From Jannaschia maritima (lineage in GTDB: Bacteria; Pseudomonadota; Alphaproteobacteria; Rhodobacterales; Rhodobacteraceae): a DNA stretch of 64,000 bases. The notes below the pieces were generated by a model. It was given only the letters and a program-made list of their open reading frames with translations, was not told where the DNA came from and searched no databases. Positions 44,760 through 54,953 of this stretch are shown in pieces (position 1 is the first letter of the stretch; the number at the start of each line of letters is the position of its first letter). The DNA is taken from assembly GCF_030973515.1 (NCBI RefSeq), contig NZ_JARGZA010000009.1, positions 1-64,000 of the forward strand, given 5' to 3'. A program made the translations under genes and the position numbers.

Positions 44760-47189
44760 CTAGAACGGGGCGTCGCCCGCCATATCGGCCGCGATCAGGA
44801 ATCGCCCAACCAGCTTCTTCGCGCCGGCCTTGTCGAACTCCACCTCGACCTTGTCGCCTTCGATGGCCATCACCTCGCCGTAGCCGAACTTGGCGTGGAA
44901 CACGCGGTCGCCGATCGTGAAGGCCGACACGGCGGTGGCGTCGATGACCATGTTCTTGGCCTCCGCCGGCTGGCGGACGGGGCGGCGGCCCGCATTGTCC
45001 TGCAGCCGCCGCCATCCGGGCGAGTTGTAGACGTCGGCCTTCGCCGCCTTGTCCTGCAGATCGCTGGCCACGCCCCCCGACATCGCGTCGCGCTGCGCGC
45101 CGGCCATGCCGACCGCGCCGAAGCCGCCGCCGTACAGACCGGGCGGGGTCAGGATCTCCACGTGCTCCTCGGGCAGCTCGTCGATGAAGCGCGACGGCAG
45201 GGCCGATTGCCACTGTCCATAGACCCGGCGGTTCGCCGCGAACGATATCGTGCAGACCTCCTCCGCCCGGGTGATGCCGACATAGGCGAGACGGCGCTCC
45301 TCCTCCAATCCCTTGACGCCGGACTCGTCCATGGACCGCTGGGACGGGAACAGACCGTCCTCCCACCCCGGCAGGAAGACGGCCGGAAACTCCAGCCCCT
45401 TCGCGGCGTGCAGGGTCATCAGAGTGATCTTGGGTTCCTGCTCGCCGCCCTGCTCGTTGTCCATGATGAGGGAGACGTGCTCGAGGAACCCCTGCAGGTT
45501 CTCGAACTGCTCCAACGCCTTGACCAATTCCTTCAGGTTCTCCAGCCGTCCGGGGGCCTCGGGCGACTTCTCGTTCTGCCAGAAACCGGTGTAGCCCGAT
45601 TCGTCCAGGACCTCCTCGGCCAGGCGGATGTGGTCGCGGCCATCCAGCATCTCGGCCCGCCAGCGCGCCAAACCGTCGACCAGCTCGCCCAGCGCCTTGC
45701 CGCCCTTGCCGCCGATCGTCTGGGTGCGGACGCACAGCCTCGCGCCTTCGACGAGGGACACGCCGTTGGACCGCGCCATGCGCTGGATCGTTTGCTGCGC
45801 CTTGTCGCCGAGGCCGCGCTTGGGGGTGTTGACGATACGTTCGAAGGCCAGGTCGTCGTCGGGGCTGACCACGAGGCGGAAGTAGGCCATGGCGTCCCGG
45901 ATCTCCAACCGCTCGTAGAAGCGCGGGCCGCCGATGACGCGATACGGCAGGCCTATGGTCAGGAACCGATCCTCGAAGGCGCGCATCTGGTGGGCGGCCC
46001 GGACGAGGATGGCCATGTCGTCCAGACTGAAGGGGCGCATCCCGCGGGTACCACCCTGCATCGCCTCCGCCTCCTCGCCGATCCAGCGCGCCTCCTCCTC
46101 CCCGTCCCAATGGCCGATCAGGCGGACCTTCTCGCCGTCCGCGACCTCGGTCCACAAGGTCTTGCCCAGACGACTCTCGTTGCCAGCGATCACCCCGGAG
46201 GCCGCGGCCAGGATGTGGGGGGTAGAGCGGTAGTTCTGCTCCAGCCGGATGACGGTCGCGCCGTCGAAGTCCTTCTCGAACCGCAAGATGTTGCCGATTT
46301 CGGCGCCGCGCCAGCCATAGATCGACTGGTCATCGTCGCCCACGCAGCAGATGTTCCGATGCCCGCCCGCCAGAAGGCGCAGCCAAAGGTACTGCGCGAC
46401 GTTCGTGTCCTGATACTCGTCCACCAGGATGTAGCGGAACCAGCGCCGGTACTGGGCTAGCACGTCGTCATGCGTCCGGAAGATGTGGATGACGTGCATC
46501 AGCAGGTCGCCGAAATCGACCGCGTTCAGGTCCAGCAACCGGTCCTGATAGGCGCGGTAGAGGTCGACACCCTTGCCGTCGAAGGCCTGCGCCTCGTGCG
46601 CGGGGACCTTGTCCGGGGTCCAGGCGCGGTTCTTCCAGCCGTCGATGATCCCCGACAGCATGCGAGCGGGCCAACGCTTCTCGTCGATGTCGGCGGCGAC
46701 GATCAACTGCTTCAGCAGGCGTATCTGATCGTCGGTGTCCAGGATCGTGAAGTTCGACTTCAGGTGAACGTCGCGGGTGGCCCCCTCCAGCAGGGGGTCC
46801 ACACGTTCGGTGCCGATCAGTTCGGCATGGCGGCGCAGGAGGCGGACGCAGATCGCGTGGAACGTGCCCAGCCAGGGCATGCCTTCGACCACCTCGCCCA
46901 TCATGCGGCCCAGACGATCGCGCATCTCGCGGGCGGCCTTGTTGGTAAAGGTGACGGCCAGCACCTCGTTCGGGCGGGCCTTTCCCTGAGCCAGAAGGTG
47001 CGCGATGCGCGCCGTCAACGCCCGCGTCTTGCCCGTCCCCGCGCCCGCGAGCATCAGGACGGGACCGTCGAGCGTCCGCACCGCCTGCAACTGCACATCG
47101 TTCAGGCCATCCAGATAGGGCGCGGGCCGTGCCGCCGCGGCGCGCGCGGACAGGCCGACAGCTTCCACGATCTCGGTGTGTTCGGTCAT
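44760..47189 (-). CDS. uvrD: UvrD/PcrA-type DNA helicase
   Basis: 809-residue superfamily 1A 3'-5' helicase for nucleotide-excision and mismatch repair and for clearing replication obstacles. Motifs in order: Q-motif (LNDVQLQAVRT), I (AGAGTGKTRALTARIA), Ia (FTNKAAREMR), II (LVDEYQDTN), III (GDDDQSIYGWRGAE), IV (RLEQNYRST), V (LMTLHAAKGLEFPAVFL), VI (EERRLAYVGITRA). A C-terminal Tudor-like domain (FTIGDRVFHAKFGYGEVMAI) for RNA polymerase contact is present. ATG 47189 follows the convention; a longer upstream frame overlaps the divergent DUF2254 region. It converges on the sRNA operon. Confidence 0.95.
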   Translation of the reverse strand: MTEHTEIVEAVGLSARAAAARPAPYLDGLNDVQLQAVRTLDGPVLMLAGAGTGKTRALTARIAHLLAQGKARPNEVLAVTFTNKAAREMRDRLGRMMGEVVEGMPWLGTFHAICVRLLRRHAELIGTERVDPLLEGATRDVHLKSNFTILDTDDQIRLLKQLIVAADIDEKRWPARMLSGIIDGWKNRAWTPDKVPAHEAQAFDGKGVDLYRAYQDRLLDLNAVDFGDLLMHVIHIFRTHDDVLAQYRRWFRYILVDEYQDTNVAQYLWLRLLAGGHRNICCVGDDDQSIYGWRGAEIGNILRFEKDFDGATVIRLEQNYRSTPHILAAASGVIAGNESRLGKTLWTEVADGEKVRLIGHWDGEEEARWIGEEAEAMQGGTRGMRPFSLDDMAILVRAAHQMRAFEDRFLTIGLPYRVIGGPRFYERLEIRDAMAYFRLVVSPDDDLAFERIVNTPKRGLGDKAQQTIQRMARSNGVSLVEGARLCVRTQTIGGKGGKALGELVDGLARWRAEMLDGRDHIRLAEEVLDESGYTGFWQNEKSPEAPGRLENLKELVKALEQFENLQGFLEHVSLIMDNEQGGEQEPKITLMTLHAAKGLEFPAVFLPGWEDGLFPSQRSMDESGVKGLEEERRLAYVGITRAEEVCTISFAANRRVYGQWQSALPSRFIDELPEEHVEILTPPGLYGGGFGAVGMAGAQRDAMSGGVASDLQDKAAKADVYNSPGWRRLQDNAGRRPVRQPAEAKNMVIDATAVSAFTIGDRVFHAKFGYGEVMAIEGDKVEVEFDKAGAKKLVGRFLIAADMAGDAPF

Positions 47190-47319
47190 GCCCCCTAGGG
47201 TAGGACGACCGCCCGGGGTTGGGAAGAGGTGTTCGCGCTGTGTTCCGCCCAGCGGAGCCGGGAACAGAATCGCCGCCGTTCCGGTTCGGTTTCTCGGGAT
47301 TACAGCTGCAAGGCCAAGC

Positions 47320-48600
47320 ATGCTTCGGGACGGGATACGCTGGACGGAGTCGTTCCTCGTCAATCGATTGCTCACGGGCATCTGGGTCCCGATGCTGGTC
47401 GCCGTGGTCCTGGCCACGCTCTTGTCGGTCGGGGCCGCGCTGCTGGATCGGTCGACCGCTGCGTGGATGGGGCGGCTGGGCTGGCCGCTCACCTTCGATG
47501 CCGAGGCGGCGGCGGGCACCCTGTCCACGATCCTGGCGGTGCAGGTGGCGGTCCTGACGCTCTACTTCTCGATCACGCTCCTGGTCCTGACGCTGGCCGC
47601 GCAATCGCTCGGCGCGCGTCTGATCGAGCGATGGATCGCCCGGATCGAGCTGCGCGCCTCGCTCGTGCAATGGGCCGCGCTCGTGTCGTTCACCCTGACC
47701 GCACATCTGTTCGCGGCGGACGTCACGCAGCCGGCGCCGCGCCTGACGGTTATCGTGGCACTCGTCTTCACGCTGCTGGCGCTGGGTTGGATGGGCTTCG
47801 GATACCACCGGCTGGCGCGGACGGCCCATGTCGACACCTCCATTGCCGATCTGGGCCACGACTTCGCCCGCCGCCGGCAGAGCTGGCCGATCGCGCCACC
47901 GCCGCCCCACACCCCGCCCGACCGGGTCATGCGTGCGCCGCGGTCGGGTTACCTCGGTGGATTCGATCGGGCCCACCTGATCGACGCCGCGCGGAAGGCC
48001 GGCGGCCGGGTCGCGTTCTGCCTGCCGGATGGCGGCTTCGTGGTGGAAGGCGACCCATTGGCGGCGCTATGGGGGCCGCCCGACCTGGAAGACGCGCTGC
48101 GTGAGACGTTCGACCTGGGGGATTACCGCAGCGACCGCCCGATGGGTCCGTTCGGCCTGGCCCTCCTGGTGGAGATCGCAACGAGGGCGCTGTCGCCCGG
48201 CATCAACGATCCTTACACCGCCGCGACCTGTGCGGACTGGATCGGCCATGGGTTGTGCCACCGCCTGGAACGCGGTCAGGGCGACGACGGCTGGTTCGCG
48301 GACGACGATGGCGTGCCCCGCCTGCTGGTCCCGGAGAGTGGCATCCTGGCCCAGGCCCGGCCGCATCTGACCGTCCTGCACCGCGCTGCTCGGTCCCAGC
48401 CCTTCGTTGCCGAACGGCTGGTGGCTGCCTATGCGGCCGCGCGGGCGCGCGTCACGGCGCCTGAGGACCATCGCACCCTGTCGGACCTGATCGCGGAAGT
48501 GATGGCCGCCCTGCCCCAAAATGCGACGCCCACGGAACGGATGCGGCTGCACCTGGCCGCCGGAACCGGAACCGCCGCGTTCCCGGACGCAGCGGAATAG
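47320..48600 (+). CDS. DUF2254 membrane protein
   Basis: 426 residues. Four predicted helices in the first 170 residues (GIWVPMLVAVVLATLLSVGA; ILAVQVAVLTLYFSITLLVL; a third near AALVSFTLTAHLFA; LTVIVALVFTLLALGWMGFG) then a soluble part with LSPGINDPYTAATC, the family signature. DUF2254 proteins have no established function. ATG 47320 is divergent from the helicase start. It is followed by the pyruvate carboxylase gene on the same strand after 73 bp. Confidence 0.8.
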   Translation: MLRDGIRWTESFLVNRLLTGIWVPMLVAVVLATLLSVGAALLDRSTAAWMGRLGWPLTFDAEAAAGTLSTILAVQVAVLTLYFSITLLVLTLAAQSLGARLIERWIARIELRASLVQWAALVSFTLTAHLFAADVTQPAPRLTVIVALVFTLLALGWMGFGYHRLARTAHVDTSIADLGHDFARRRQSWPIAPPPPHTPPDRVMRAPRSGYLGGFDRAHLIDAARKAGGRVAFCLPDGGFVVEGDPLAALWGPPDLEDALRETFDLGDYRSDRPMGPFGLALLVEIATRALSPGINDPYTAATCADWIGHGLCHRLERGQGDDGWFADDDGVPRLLVPESGILAQARPHLTVLHRAARSQPFVAERLVAAYAAARARVTAPEDHRTLSDLIAEVMAALPQNATPTERMRLHLAAGTGTAAFPDAAE

Positions 48601-48673
48601 CGACCCCCCGGATCCTGTTGCCGCAGCGCGGCGAGGTCGTTACGCAGGCGTCATCCAACGGGGAGACGATGCA

Positions 48674-51600
48674 GTGGCCGACTTCCAGAAGATCCTGATC
48701 GCGAACCGCGGCGAGATCGCGATCCGCGTCATGCGGGCGGCCAACGAGATGGGCAAGCGGACCGTCGCCGTCTTCGCGGAGGAGGACAAGCTCGGCCTGC
48801 ACCGCTTCAAGGCCGACGAGGCGTATCAGATCGGGCGCGGGCTGGGACCGGTCCAGGCGTATCTGTCGATCGACGAGATCATCCGAGTCGCGAAGGAGAG
48901 CGGGGCCGACGCGATCCACCCGGGCTATGGTCTGCTGTCGGAGAACCCGGACTTCGTCGATTCCTGCGCGGCCAACGGGATCACCTTCATCGGTCCCAAG
49001 GCGGACACCATGCGGGCGCTCGGCGACAAGGCCAGCGCGCGGCGCGTCGCGATCGAGGCGGGCGTTCCGGTCGTGCCCGCGACGGAGGTGCTGGGCGAGG
49101 ACATGGATGCGATCCGGGCCGTGGCGGAGGCCATCGGATACCCCCTGATGCTGAAGGCGTCCTGGGGCGGCGGCGGTCGCGGGATGCGACCCATCGCGGG
49201 GCCGGACGAGCTGGAGGAGAAGGTGCTGGAGGGGCGCCGTGAAGCGGAGGCCGCCTTCGGCAACGGCGAGGGCTACCTGGAAAGGATGATCACCCGGGCC
49301 CGCCACGTGGAGGTGCAGATCCTGGGCGACAGCCACGGCAACATCTATCACCTGTACGAGCGGGACTGCTCGGTCCAGCGGCGCAACCAGAAGGTCGTGG
49401 AACGCGCCCCCGCCCCGTACCTGTCCGAAACCCAGCGGGAGCGGATCTGCTCCCTGGGCAAGAAGATCTGCGAGCACGTGCATTACGAGTGCGCGGGCAC
49501 CGTCGAGTTCCTGATGGATATGGATTCGGGCGAGTTCTACTTCATCGAGGTGAACCCGCGCGTGCAGGTCGAGCACACCGTGACCGAGGAGGTGACGGGC
49601 ATCGACATCGTCCGCGCCCAGATCCTGATCGCCGAGGGCAAGTCCCTGACGGAGGCCACCGGCGTCGCCACGCAGTACGACGTCCAGTTGGACGGTCACG
49701 CGATGCAATGCCGGGTCACCACCGAGGATCCGCAGAACAACTTCATCCCCGATTATGGCCGCATCACGACCTATCGTTCAGCCACCGGCATGGGCATCCG
49801 CCTGGACGGGGGGACGGCCTATTCGGGCGCGGTCATCACGCGGTTCTACGACAGCCTGCTGACCAAGGTGACGGCCTGGGCCCGCACGCCGGAGGCCACG
49901 ATCGCGCGCATGGACCGTGCGTTGCGGGAGTTCCGGATTCGAGGTGTGGCGACGAACATCGACTTCGTCATCAACCTGCTGAAGCATCCAACTTTCCTGT
50001 CGAACGAGTATTCGACGCAGTTCATCGACACGACGCCGGACCTGTTCGACTTCAAGGTCCGCCGCGACCGGGCCACGCGGCTGTTGACCTACGTGGCCGA
50101 CGTCACTGTGAACGGCCATCCAGAAACCGAGGGACGCCCCCGCCCCGCCGCCGACGTGCGTGCGCCCCGCCCCCCCGAGCGGATCGGCGGGAGCGTATCA
50201 GACGGAACGCGTCAGATCCTGGACACGCACGGGCCGAAGCGCCTGGCCGAATGGATGCTGGCGCAGGACCGCCTGCTGCTGACCGACACGACGATGCGCG
50301 ACGGGCATCAGTCGCTGCTCGCCACCCGGATGCGGACGATCGACATGGTCCGCGCGGCGCCTGCCTATGCGACGAACCTGTCCCAACTGTTCAGCGTCGA
50401 ATGCTGGGGCGGCGCGACCTTCGACGTCGCCTATCGCTTCCTGCAGGAAGATCCATGGCATCGGTTGCGCGCCCTTCGCGCCGCGATGCCGAACCTTCTG
50501 ACGCAGATGCTGCTCCGTGCGTCCAACGGGGTCGGCTATACGAACTATCCCGACAACGTCGTGGTCAGCTTCGTCCGGCAGGCCGCCGCGTCGGGCGTGG
50601 ACGTGTTCCGCGTGTTCGACAGCTTGAACTGGGTCGAGAACATGCGCGTGGCGATGGACGCCGTAATCGAGAGCGGGAAGGTCTGCGAAGGGACGGTCTG
50701 CTATACCGGCGACCTGATGGACCCGGACCGCGCGAAGTACGACCTGAAGTACTATGTCGGGATGGCCAGGGACCTCGAAGCGGCCGGCGCGCACGTCCTG
50801 GGCCTGAAGGACATGGCGGGCCTGTTGAAGCCCGCAGGGGCGCGCGCGCTGATCGGCGCGCTGAAGTCCGAGGTCGGGTTGCCCATTCACTTCCACACCC
50901 ACGACACCGCGGGCATCGCCTGTGCCACGATCCTGGCCGCCACGGAAGCCGGCGTGGATGCGGCCGACGTGGCCATGGACGCGCTGTCGGGGAACACGTC
51001 GCAGGCGACCTTCGGCACGATCCTCGAATCGCTGAAGGGCCAGCCCCGCGATCCGGGCCTGGACATCGGCGCAGTGCGGCGGATGTCCGATTACTGGGAG
51101 GCCGTGCGCGCGCAGTACCTGGCCTTCGAAAGCGGGATGCAGGCCCCGTCGTCCGAGGTGTACCTGCACGAGATGCCGGGCGGTCAGTTCACCAATCTGA
51201 AGGCCCAGGCCCGCTCGATGGGGTTGGAGGAGCGCTGGCACGAGGTCGCGCAGATGTATGCCGACGTGAACGCCATGTTCGGCGACATCGTGAAGGTCAC
51301 GCCCTCGTCCAAGGTGGTGGGCGACATGGCCTTGATGATGGTCAGCCAAGGTTTGACGGTCGAGCAAGTGCTGGACCCCGCGACCGACGTGTCGTTCCCC
51401 GACAGCGTGGTGGGCATGATGCGGGGCGATCTGGGCCAGCCCCCTGGTGGATGGCCGAAGACGTTGCAGGCGAAGGTCCTGAAGGGCGAGACGCCTTCGA
51501 CCGAACGGCCCGGCAAGCATCTGGCGCCCGTCGATCTGGACGCCGTCCGTGCGGAGGCCGCCGCGAAGGCCGGGCAGGACATCGACGACGAGGACCTGAA

Positions 51601-52114
51601 CGGATATCTGATGTATCCGAAGGTCTTCCTCGACTATGCCGCACGGCACCAGACCTATGGTCCCGTACGGGCCCTGCCGACGCCGGTCTTCCTGTACGGC
51701 ATGGATCCGGGAGACGAGATCGAGGCTGAGATCGAGAACGGAAAGACCCTGAACATCCGCTTGCAGGCCGTGGGCGAGACGCACGAGGACGGCGAGGTCC
51801 GGGTCTTCTTCGAGTTGAACGGCGCCCCCCGGGTGATCCGGGTGCCCGATCGCAAGGCCGGGGCGACGGCGACCGTCCGGCCCAAGGCGGAGGTCGGGAA
51901 CACGGACCATGTCGGCGCACCGATGCCCGGCGTCGTCGCCGGGATCGCGGTGGAGGTCGGGCGCCCCGTCAAGCAGGGCGATCTACTGCTGACGATCGAG
52001 GCTATGAAGATGGAGACCGGTCTGCACGCGGAACGCGACGCGACGATCGCCGCGATCCACGTCACCACCGGCGCGCAGATCGACGCGAAGGACCTGTTAG
52101 TCGAACTGTCGTAA
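48674..52114 (+). CDS. pyc: Pyruvate carboxylase
   Basis: 1146-residue single-chain biotin enzyme making oxaloacetate from pyruvate and bicarbonate (anaplerosis). Domains: biotin carboxylase (1-~450; KASWGGGGRGMRP, EVNPRVQVEHTVTEE), carboxyltransferase (~530-800; DTTMRDGHQSLLATRMRT, HFHTHDTAGI), PC central/allosteric region, and C-terminal biotinyl domain with the target lysine in IEAMKMET. The GTG at 48674 follows a GGGGAGA box and gives VADFQKILIANRGEIAIRVM; an upstream in-frame extension would start inside the DUF2254 gene. With PPDK (21192) it controls the PEP-pyruvate-oxaloacetate node. Confidence 0.95.
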   Translation: MADFQKILIANRGEIAIRVMRAANEMGKRTVAVFAEEDKLGLHRFKADEAYQIGRGLGPVQAYLSIDEIIRVAKESGADAIHPGYGLLSENPDFVDSCAANGITFIGPKADTMRALGDKASARRVAIEAGVPVVPATEVLGEDMDAIRAVAEAIGYPLMLKASWGGGGRGMRPIAGPDELEEKVLEGRREAEAAFGNGEGYLERMITRARHVEVQILGDSHGNIYHLYERDCSVQRRNQKVVERAPAPYLSETQRERICSLGKKICEHVHYECAGTVEFLMDMDSGEFYFIEVNPRVQVEHTVTEEVTGIDIVRAQILIAEGKSLTEATGVATQYDVQLDGHAMQCRVTTEDPQNNFIPDYGRITTYRSATGMGIRLDGGTAYSGAVITRFYDSLLTKVTAWARTPEATIARMDRALREFRIRGVATNIDFVINLLKHPTFLSNEYSTQFIDTTPDLFDFKVRRDRATRLLTYVADVTVNGHPETEGRPRPAADVRAPRPPERIGGSVSDGTRQILDTHGPKRLAEWMLAQDRLLLTDTTMRDGHQSLLATRMRTIDMVRAAPAYATNLSQLFSVECWGGATFDVAYRFLQEDPWHRLRALRAAMPNLLTQMLLRASNGVGYTNYPDNVVVSFVRQAAASGVDVFRVFDSLNWVENMRVAMDAVIESGKVCEGTVCYTGDLMDPDRAKYDLKYYVGMARDLEAAGAHVLGLKDMAGLLKPAGARALIGALKSEVGLPIHFHTHDTAGIACATILAATEAGVDAADVAMDALSGNTSQATFGTILESLKGQPRDPGLDIGAVRRMSDYWEAVRAQYLAFESGMQAPSSEVYLHEMPGGQFTNLKAQARSMGLEERWHEVAQMYADVNAMFGDIVKVTPSSKVVGDMALMMVSQGLTVEQVLDPATDVSFPDSVVGMMRGDLGQPPGGWPKTLQAKVLKGETPSTERPGKHLAPVDLDAVRAEAAAKAGQDIDDEDLNGYLMYPKVFLDYAARHQTYGPVRALPTPVFLYGMDPGDEIEAEIENGKTLNIRLQAVGETHEDGEVRVFFELNGAPRVIRVPDRKAGATATVRPKAEVGNTDHVGAPMPGVVAGIAVEVGRPVKQGDLLLTIEAMKMETGLHAERDATIAAIHVTTGAQIDAKDLLVELS

Positions 52115-52272
52115 TCCAATCGTCCGTGTCAGGTACGGACACGGACGCCCCCGATCGGCGTCATCGTCATCCAGACGGCTACGATGCCCCCCCGGGGTCA
52201 CCGATAGACCCCGACCCTGCCCCATGCGCATGCGATCCCCAAGGGCGTCGGACCATCGGAAGGACCCCTCCC

Positions 52273-52992
52273 ATGACCTGCCCGCGGCGCGCATTCAGCC
52301 GCTTCCTGCGCTGCGAACGCGGTGCCATCACGGTCGAATACGTCGTCCTGGCAGCTGGCGTCACGGCATTGGGATTGGCCGCGTTCGATTCGATCGGCGG
52401 CGGCCTGCGCGACTTCAGCAGTGGGGTGTCCACAGAGTTGACCGGCGTCGACGCGACCCGTGGGGCCGACCTGGACGCGCTGGCGGAGGATTTCAGCGAC
52501 GGCGCCGTGGACTGGACCGGTGCGATCGTGACGGACGTGCCGGGGTTCGGTCGCGTGCTGGGTCCGATCACCGGCTCCGGCGGCGTGGCGTCCGTGGTGC
52601 GGCAGTTCACGATGCGGCCCGGTCAGAGGAGGGCCGTCCTCTCCTTCGATCTGATGTCGCTTGATTCGCTCGACGGGGAGGATGCGGTCTTCTACGTCAA
52701 CGGACGCGAAGTCGGGCGCCTCACGGCCCGGGCCGGGACGGTGACCCTGTCGCCGGGAGCCGTGGCGGGCGTGACGATGTTCGGCGACGTGATCGCGCAG
52801 GAACAGCAGTTGGGGGGCTACATGACGGGCGACAAGGGGTGGGAGCGGGACGCCATCACCAGCATCACCCTGACCGTCGACGACCCGGGCGCGGTGATGA
52901 GCTTCGGCATCGGATCGACCGCGGACAGCGGCGCGTCGGACGAGAGCTTCGCGCTCGACAACGTCGTCGTGACCGGCGTGGCACGGCCTTGA
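52273..52992 (+). CDS. Flp-pilin-like N-terminus fused to a beta-sandwich domain
   Basis: 239 residues. The first ~55 look like a Flp/Tad pilin precursor: basic leader ([15 protein letters not shown]), then the type IV prepilin junction G-AITVEY and a hydrophobic helix ([20 protein letters not shown]). The rest is a secreted-looking jelly-roll or lectin-like domain ([51 protein letters not shown]). So a pilin-type membrane/processing signal appears to carry a surface domain. No tad genes are nearby. The function is unknown; the pilin reading is from the motif only. Confidence 0.65.
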   Translation: MTCPRRAFSRFLRCERGAITVEYVVLAAGVTALGLAAFDSIGGGLRDFSSGVSTELTGVDATRGADLDALAEDFSDGAVDWTGAIVTDVPGFGRVLGPITGSGGVASVVRQFTMRPGQRRAVLSFDLMSLDSLDGEDAVFYVNGREVGRLTARAGTVTLSPGAVAGVTMFGDVIAQEQQLGGYMTGDKGWERDAITSITLTVDDPGAVMSFGIGSTADSGASDESFALDNVVVTGVARP

Positions 52993-53018
52993 CGTCCGCC
53001 GGACGCGCGATTTCCGGC

Positions 53019-53047
53019 TTGCGCCCGCGCGGCCGCTATCCTATCTG
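53019..53047 (+). promoter_or_regulatory. Probable tRNA-Gly promoter
   Basis: TTGCGC (53019-53024), 17-bp spacer, TATCTG (53042-53047), placing a start about 10 bp before the mature tRNA. Confidence 0.5.
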
Positions 53048-53063
53048 CGCCTCACCGAACGGG

Positions 53064-53138
53064 GCGGGCGTAGCTCAGGGGTAGAGCATAACCTTGCCAA
53101 GGTTAGGGTCGGGCGTTCGAATCGCCTCGCCCGCTCCA
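53064..53138 (+). tRNA. tRNA-Gly (anticodon GCC)
   Basis: 75 nt with encoded CCA. Acceptor GCGGGCG pairs with CGCCCGC; anticodon loop TTGCCAA gives GCC; T-arm GGGCG-TTCGAAT-CGCCT. It reads GGY glycine codons. It lies between the pilin-like gene and hisB with its own promoter and a terminator immediately after. Confidence 0.97.
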
Positions 53139-53149
53139 ATTCGGAAAAC

Positions 53150-53173
53150 GGGCGGCCGCTGGGCCGCCCTTTT
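53150..53173 (+). terminator. Terminator of tRNA-Gly
   Basis: GGGCGGCC / GGCCGCCC perfect 8-bp stem, loop GCTG, then TTTT, 11 bp after the tRNA. Confidence 0.85.
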
Positions 53174-53200
53174 CGTTTGCGCCATCGCCGGAGGGTTCGC

Positions 53201-53788
53201 ATGCGCCGCGCGCAGATCACCCGCACCACGAACGAGACCGCGATCACGGTCAATCTGGACCTCGACGGCACCGGCCGGCACGACAACCGGACCGGCATCG
53301 GCTTCTTCGATCACATGCTCGATCAGCTCGCGCGCCATGCCTTGCTGGATCTGATGGTGCGCTGCGACGGCGATACCCATATCGACGACCATCACAGCGT
53401 CGAGGACGTCGGCATCGCCATCGGTCAGGCGCTGTCCCATGCTGTGGACGACAAGCGGGGCATCCGGCGCTACGGCGAATGCCACCTGCCGATGGACGAC
53501 GCCCTGGTCCGCGCGGCGCTGGACCTGTCCGGACGGCCCTGGCTGGCCTGGAACGTCGCGATGACGGCGCCCAAGATCGGCACCTTCGACACGGAGTTGG
53601 TGCGCGAGTTCTTCCAGGCCCTGTCGACGCATGGCGGCATCACGCTTCACGTCGACGCCCTGCGTGGCGTGAACAGCCACCACATCGCCGAGGCCGCGTT
53701 CAAGGCCGTCGCGCGTGCCCTGCGGGACGCGTTGGAGGTCGACCCCCGGCAAGCCGACGCCGTGCCGTCCACGAAGGGCAGCCTGTAG
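53201..53788 (+). CDS. hisB: Imidazoleglycerol-phosphate dehydratase
   Basis: 195-residue monofunctional HisB (sixth step of histidine synthesis). Metal-binding histidine motifs: [53 protein letters not shown]. It lacks the phosphatase domain of the E. coli bifunctional protein, as expected outside enterics. CGGAGGG precedes the ATG. hisH follows after 4 nt. Confidence 0.96.
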   Translation: MRRAQITRTTNETAITVNLDLDGTGRHDNRTGIGFFDHMLDQLARHALLDLMVRCDGDTHIDDHHSVEDVGIAIGQALSHAVDDKRGIRRYGECHLPMDDALVRAALDLSGRPWLAWNVAMTAPKIGTFDTELVREFFQALSTHGGITLHVDALRGVNSHHIAEAAFKAVARALRDALEVDPRQADAVPSTKGSL

Positions 53789-53792
53789 CCGC

Positions 53793-54431
53793 ATGACCAC
53801 CGTCCTGATCGACTACGAGAGCGGGAACCTCCACTCCGCGCGCAAGGCGTTCGAACGCATGGCGCGCGAGGTCGGCGCGGGCGACGTCGTCGTCACGTCC
53901 GACCCCGACGTCGTGCGCCGGGCCGACCGCATCGTCCTGCCCGGCGATGGCGCGTTCCCCGCGTGTCGTCGCGGGTTGGCCGCGTTCGACGGGTTGGAAC
54001 AGGCGATGGTGGAGGCGGTGGAACGCGATGCGAAGCCGTTCCTGGGCATCTGCGTCGGCATGCAGATGCTGGCCACGCTGGGACGCGAGTACGAAGCCGT
54101 CCCCGGCTTTGACTGGGTTCCGGGAACTGTCGACCGCATCGCCCCGTCGGACCCTGCCTTGAAGATCCCGCATATGGGCTGGAACGACCTCGTCGTCGAA
54201 CGGCCCCATCCGGTGCTGGACGGCGTAGCCACTGGGGATCACGCTTACTTCGTCCATTCCTATGCGATGACGGTCCTCGAACCGTCGCATCGCCTGGCAC
54301 ATGCCGACTATGGCGCCGACGTCACGGCCATCGTGGCGAAGGACACCGTCGTCGGGACGCAGTTCCATCCGGAAAAGAGCCAGCGCACCGGGCTGCGCGT
54401 GATCGCGAACTTCCTGCGCTGGCGTCCCTGA
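53793..54431 (+). CDS. hisH: Imidazole glycerol phosphate synthase, glutaminase subunit
   Basis: 212-residue class I glutaminase that supplies ammonia to HisF. Catalytic Cys in [11 protein letters not shown], His-Glu pair in [10 protein letters not shown], and the PGDGAF and PHMGWN elements. It sits 4 nt after hisB; HisF, its partner, is encoded 1.8 kb on, with two unrelated minus-strand genes interposed. ATG 53793 gives [15 protein letters not shown]. Confidence 0.95.
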   Translation: MTTVLIDYESGNLHSARKAFERMAREVGAGDVVVTSDPDVVRRADRIVLPGDGAFPACRRGLAAFDGLEQAMVEAVERDAKPFLGICVGMQMLATLGREYEAVPGFDWVPGTVDRIAPSDPALKIPHMGWNDLVVERPHPVLDGVATGDHAYFVHSYAMTVLEPSHRLAHADYGADVTAIVAKDTVVGTQFHPEKSQRTGLRVIANFLRWRP

Positions 54432-54434
54432 CGG

Positions 54435-54818
54435 TCAGTTCAGGCGCGCCCAGGTCTGGCCTCGGCAGAAGACGGCGATGCAGCCTTCGACCTTCAGCAT
54501 GTTCCCGTTCAGCGTCATCTTCGAATTGTACGTCTTGTCCTGGTCGGGCGCCCAGATTTTGCCATTCCGGTAACCGCCCTGCCCGTCCGGCTGCATGTCC
54601 CAGATGATCCGACGACCGACCACGGACGGGTCGCCTGCGCCGTTCAGCCGCGCGATGGTACCACACAGCTTCGATCCGCATTGCGCGATGCGGACGTCGA
54701 TGGTCGATCCCGTCTCGCCCGGCTGGGACCGCCACATGCCTTCCACCGGATCGGCCGCGAAGGCGGCCCCCGCGGCCAGGCACAGAGCTGCAATGGTCGT
54801 GGTGAATGTCGTCTTCAT
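54435..54818 (-). CDS. Secreted DUF2147-family protein
   Basis: 127 residues with a signal peptide ([20 protein letters not shown] ending AA) and a compact beta domain with [19 protein letters not shown] and [14 protein letters not shown], matching DUF2147. Four cysteines probably form periplasmic disulfides. ATG 54818 is preferred over one five codons upstream because GGAGA lies eight bases before it. It is on the strand opposite to the his genes; its function is unknown. Confidence 0.8.
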   Translation of the reverse strand: MKTTFTTTIAALCLAAGAAFAADPVEGMWRSQPGETGSTIDVRIAQCGSKLCGTIARLNGAGDPSVVGRRIIWDMQPDGQGGYRNGKIWAPDQDKTYNSKMTLNGNMLKVEGCIAVFCRGQTWARLN

Positions 54819-54953
54819 GGTTCGGTTCTCCATCCCTTCGGGCAGGTAAGCGCGCCGCCCCGGGCGGAGGCAAGCGCGACGTCGCGGCGTGGGCTTCCAC
54901 TTCACGCGCGGACCGTTAAGGGGGCGTTGCCGCCCAAGCCTCGGAGCCTGCCG

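Noticed and set aside
44125-46155. Long minus-strand open frame (676 codons) running through the helicase gene and the sRNA array
   Set aside because: It is an out-of-frame shadow of uvrD with Arg/Gly-rich, non-protein-like composition; the true helicase frame contains all seven motifs.
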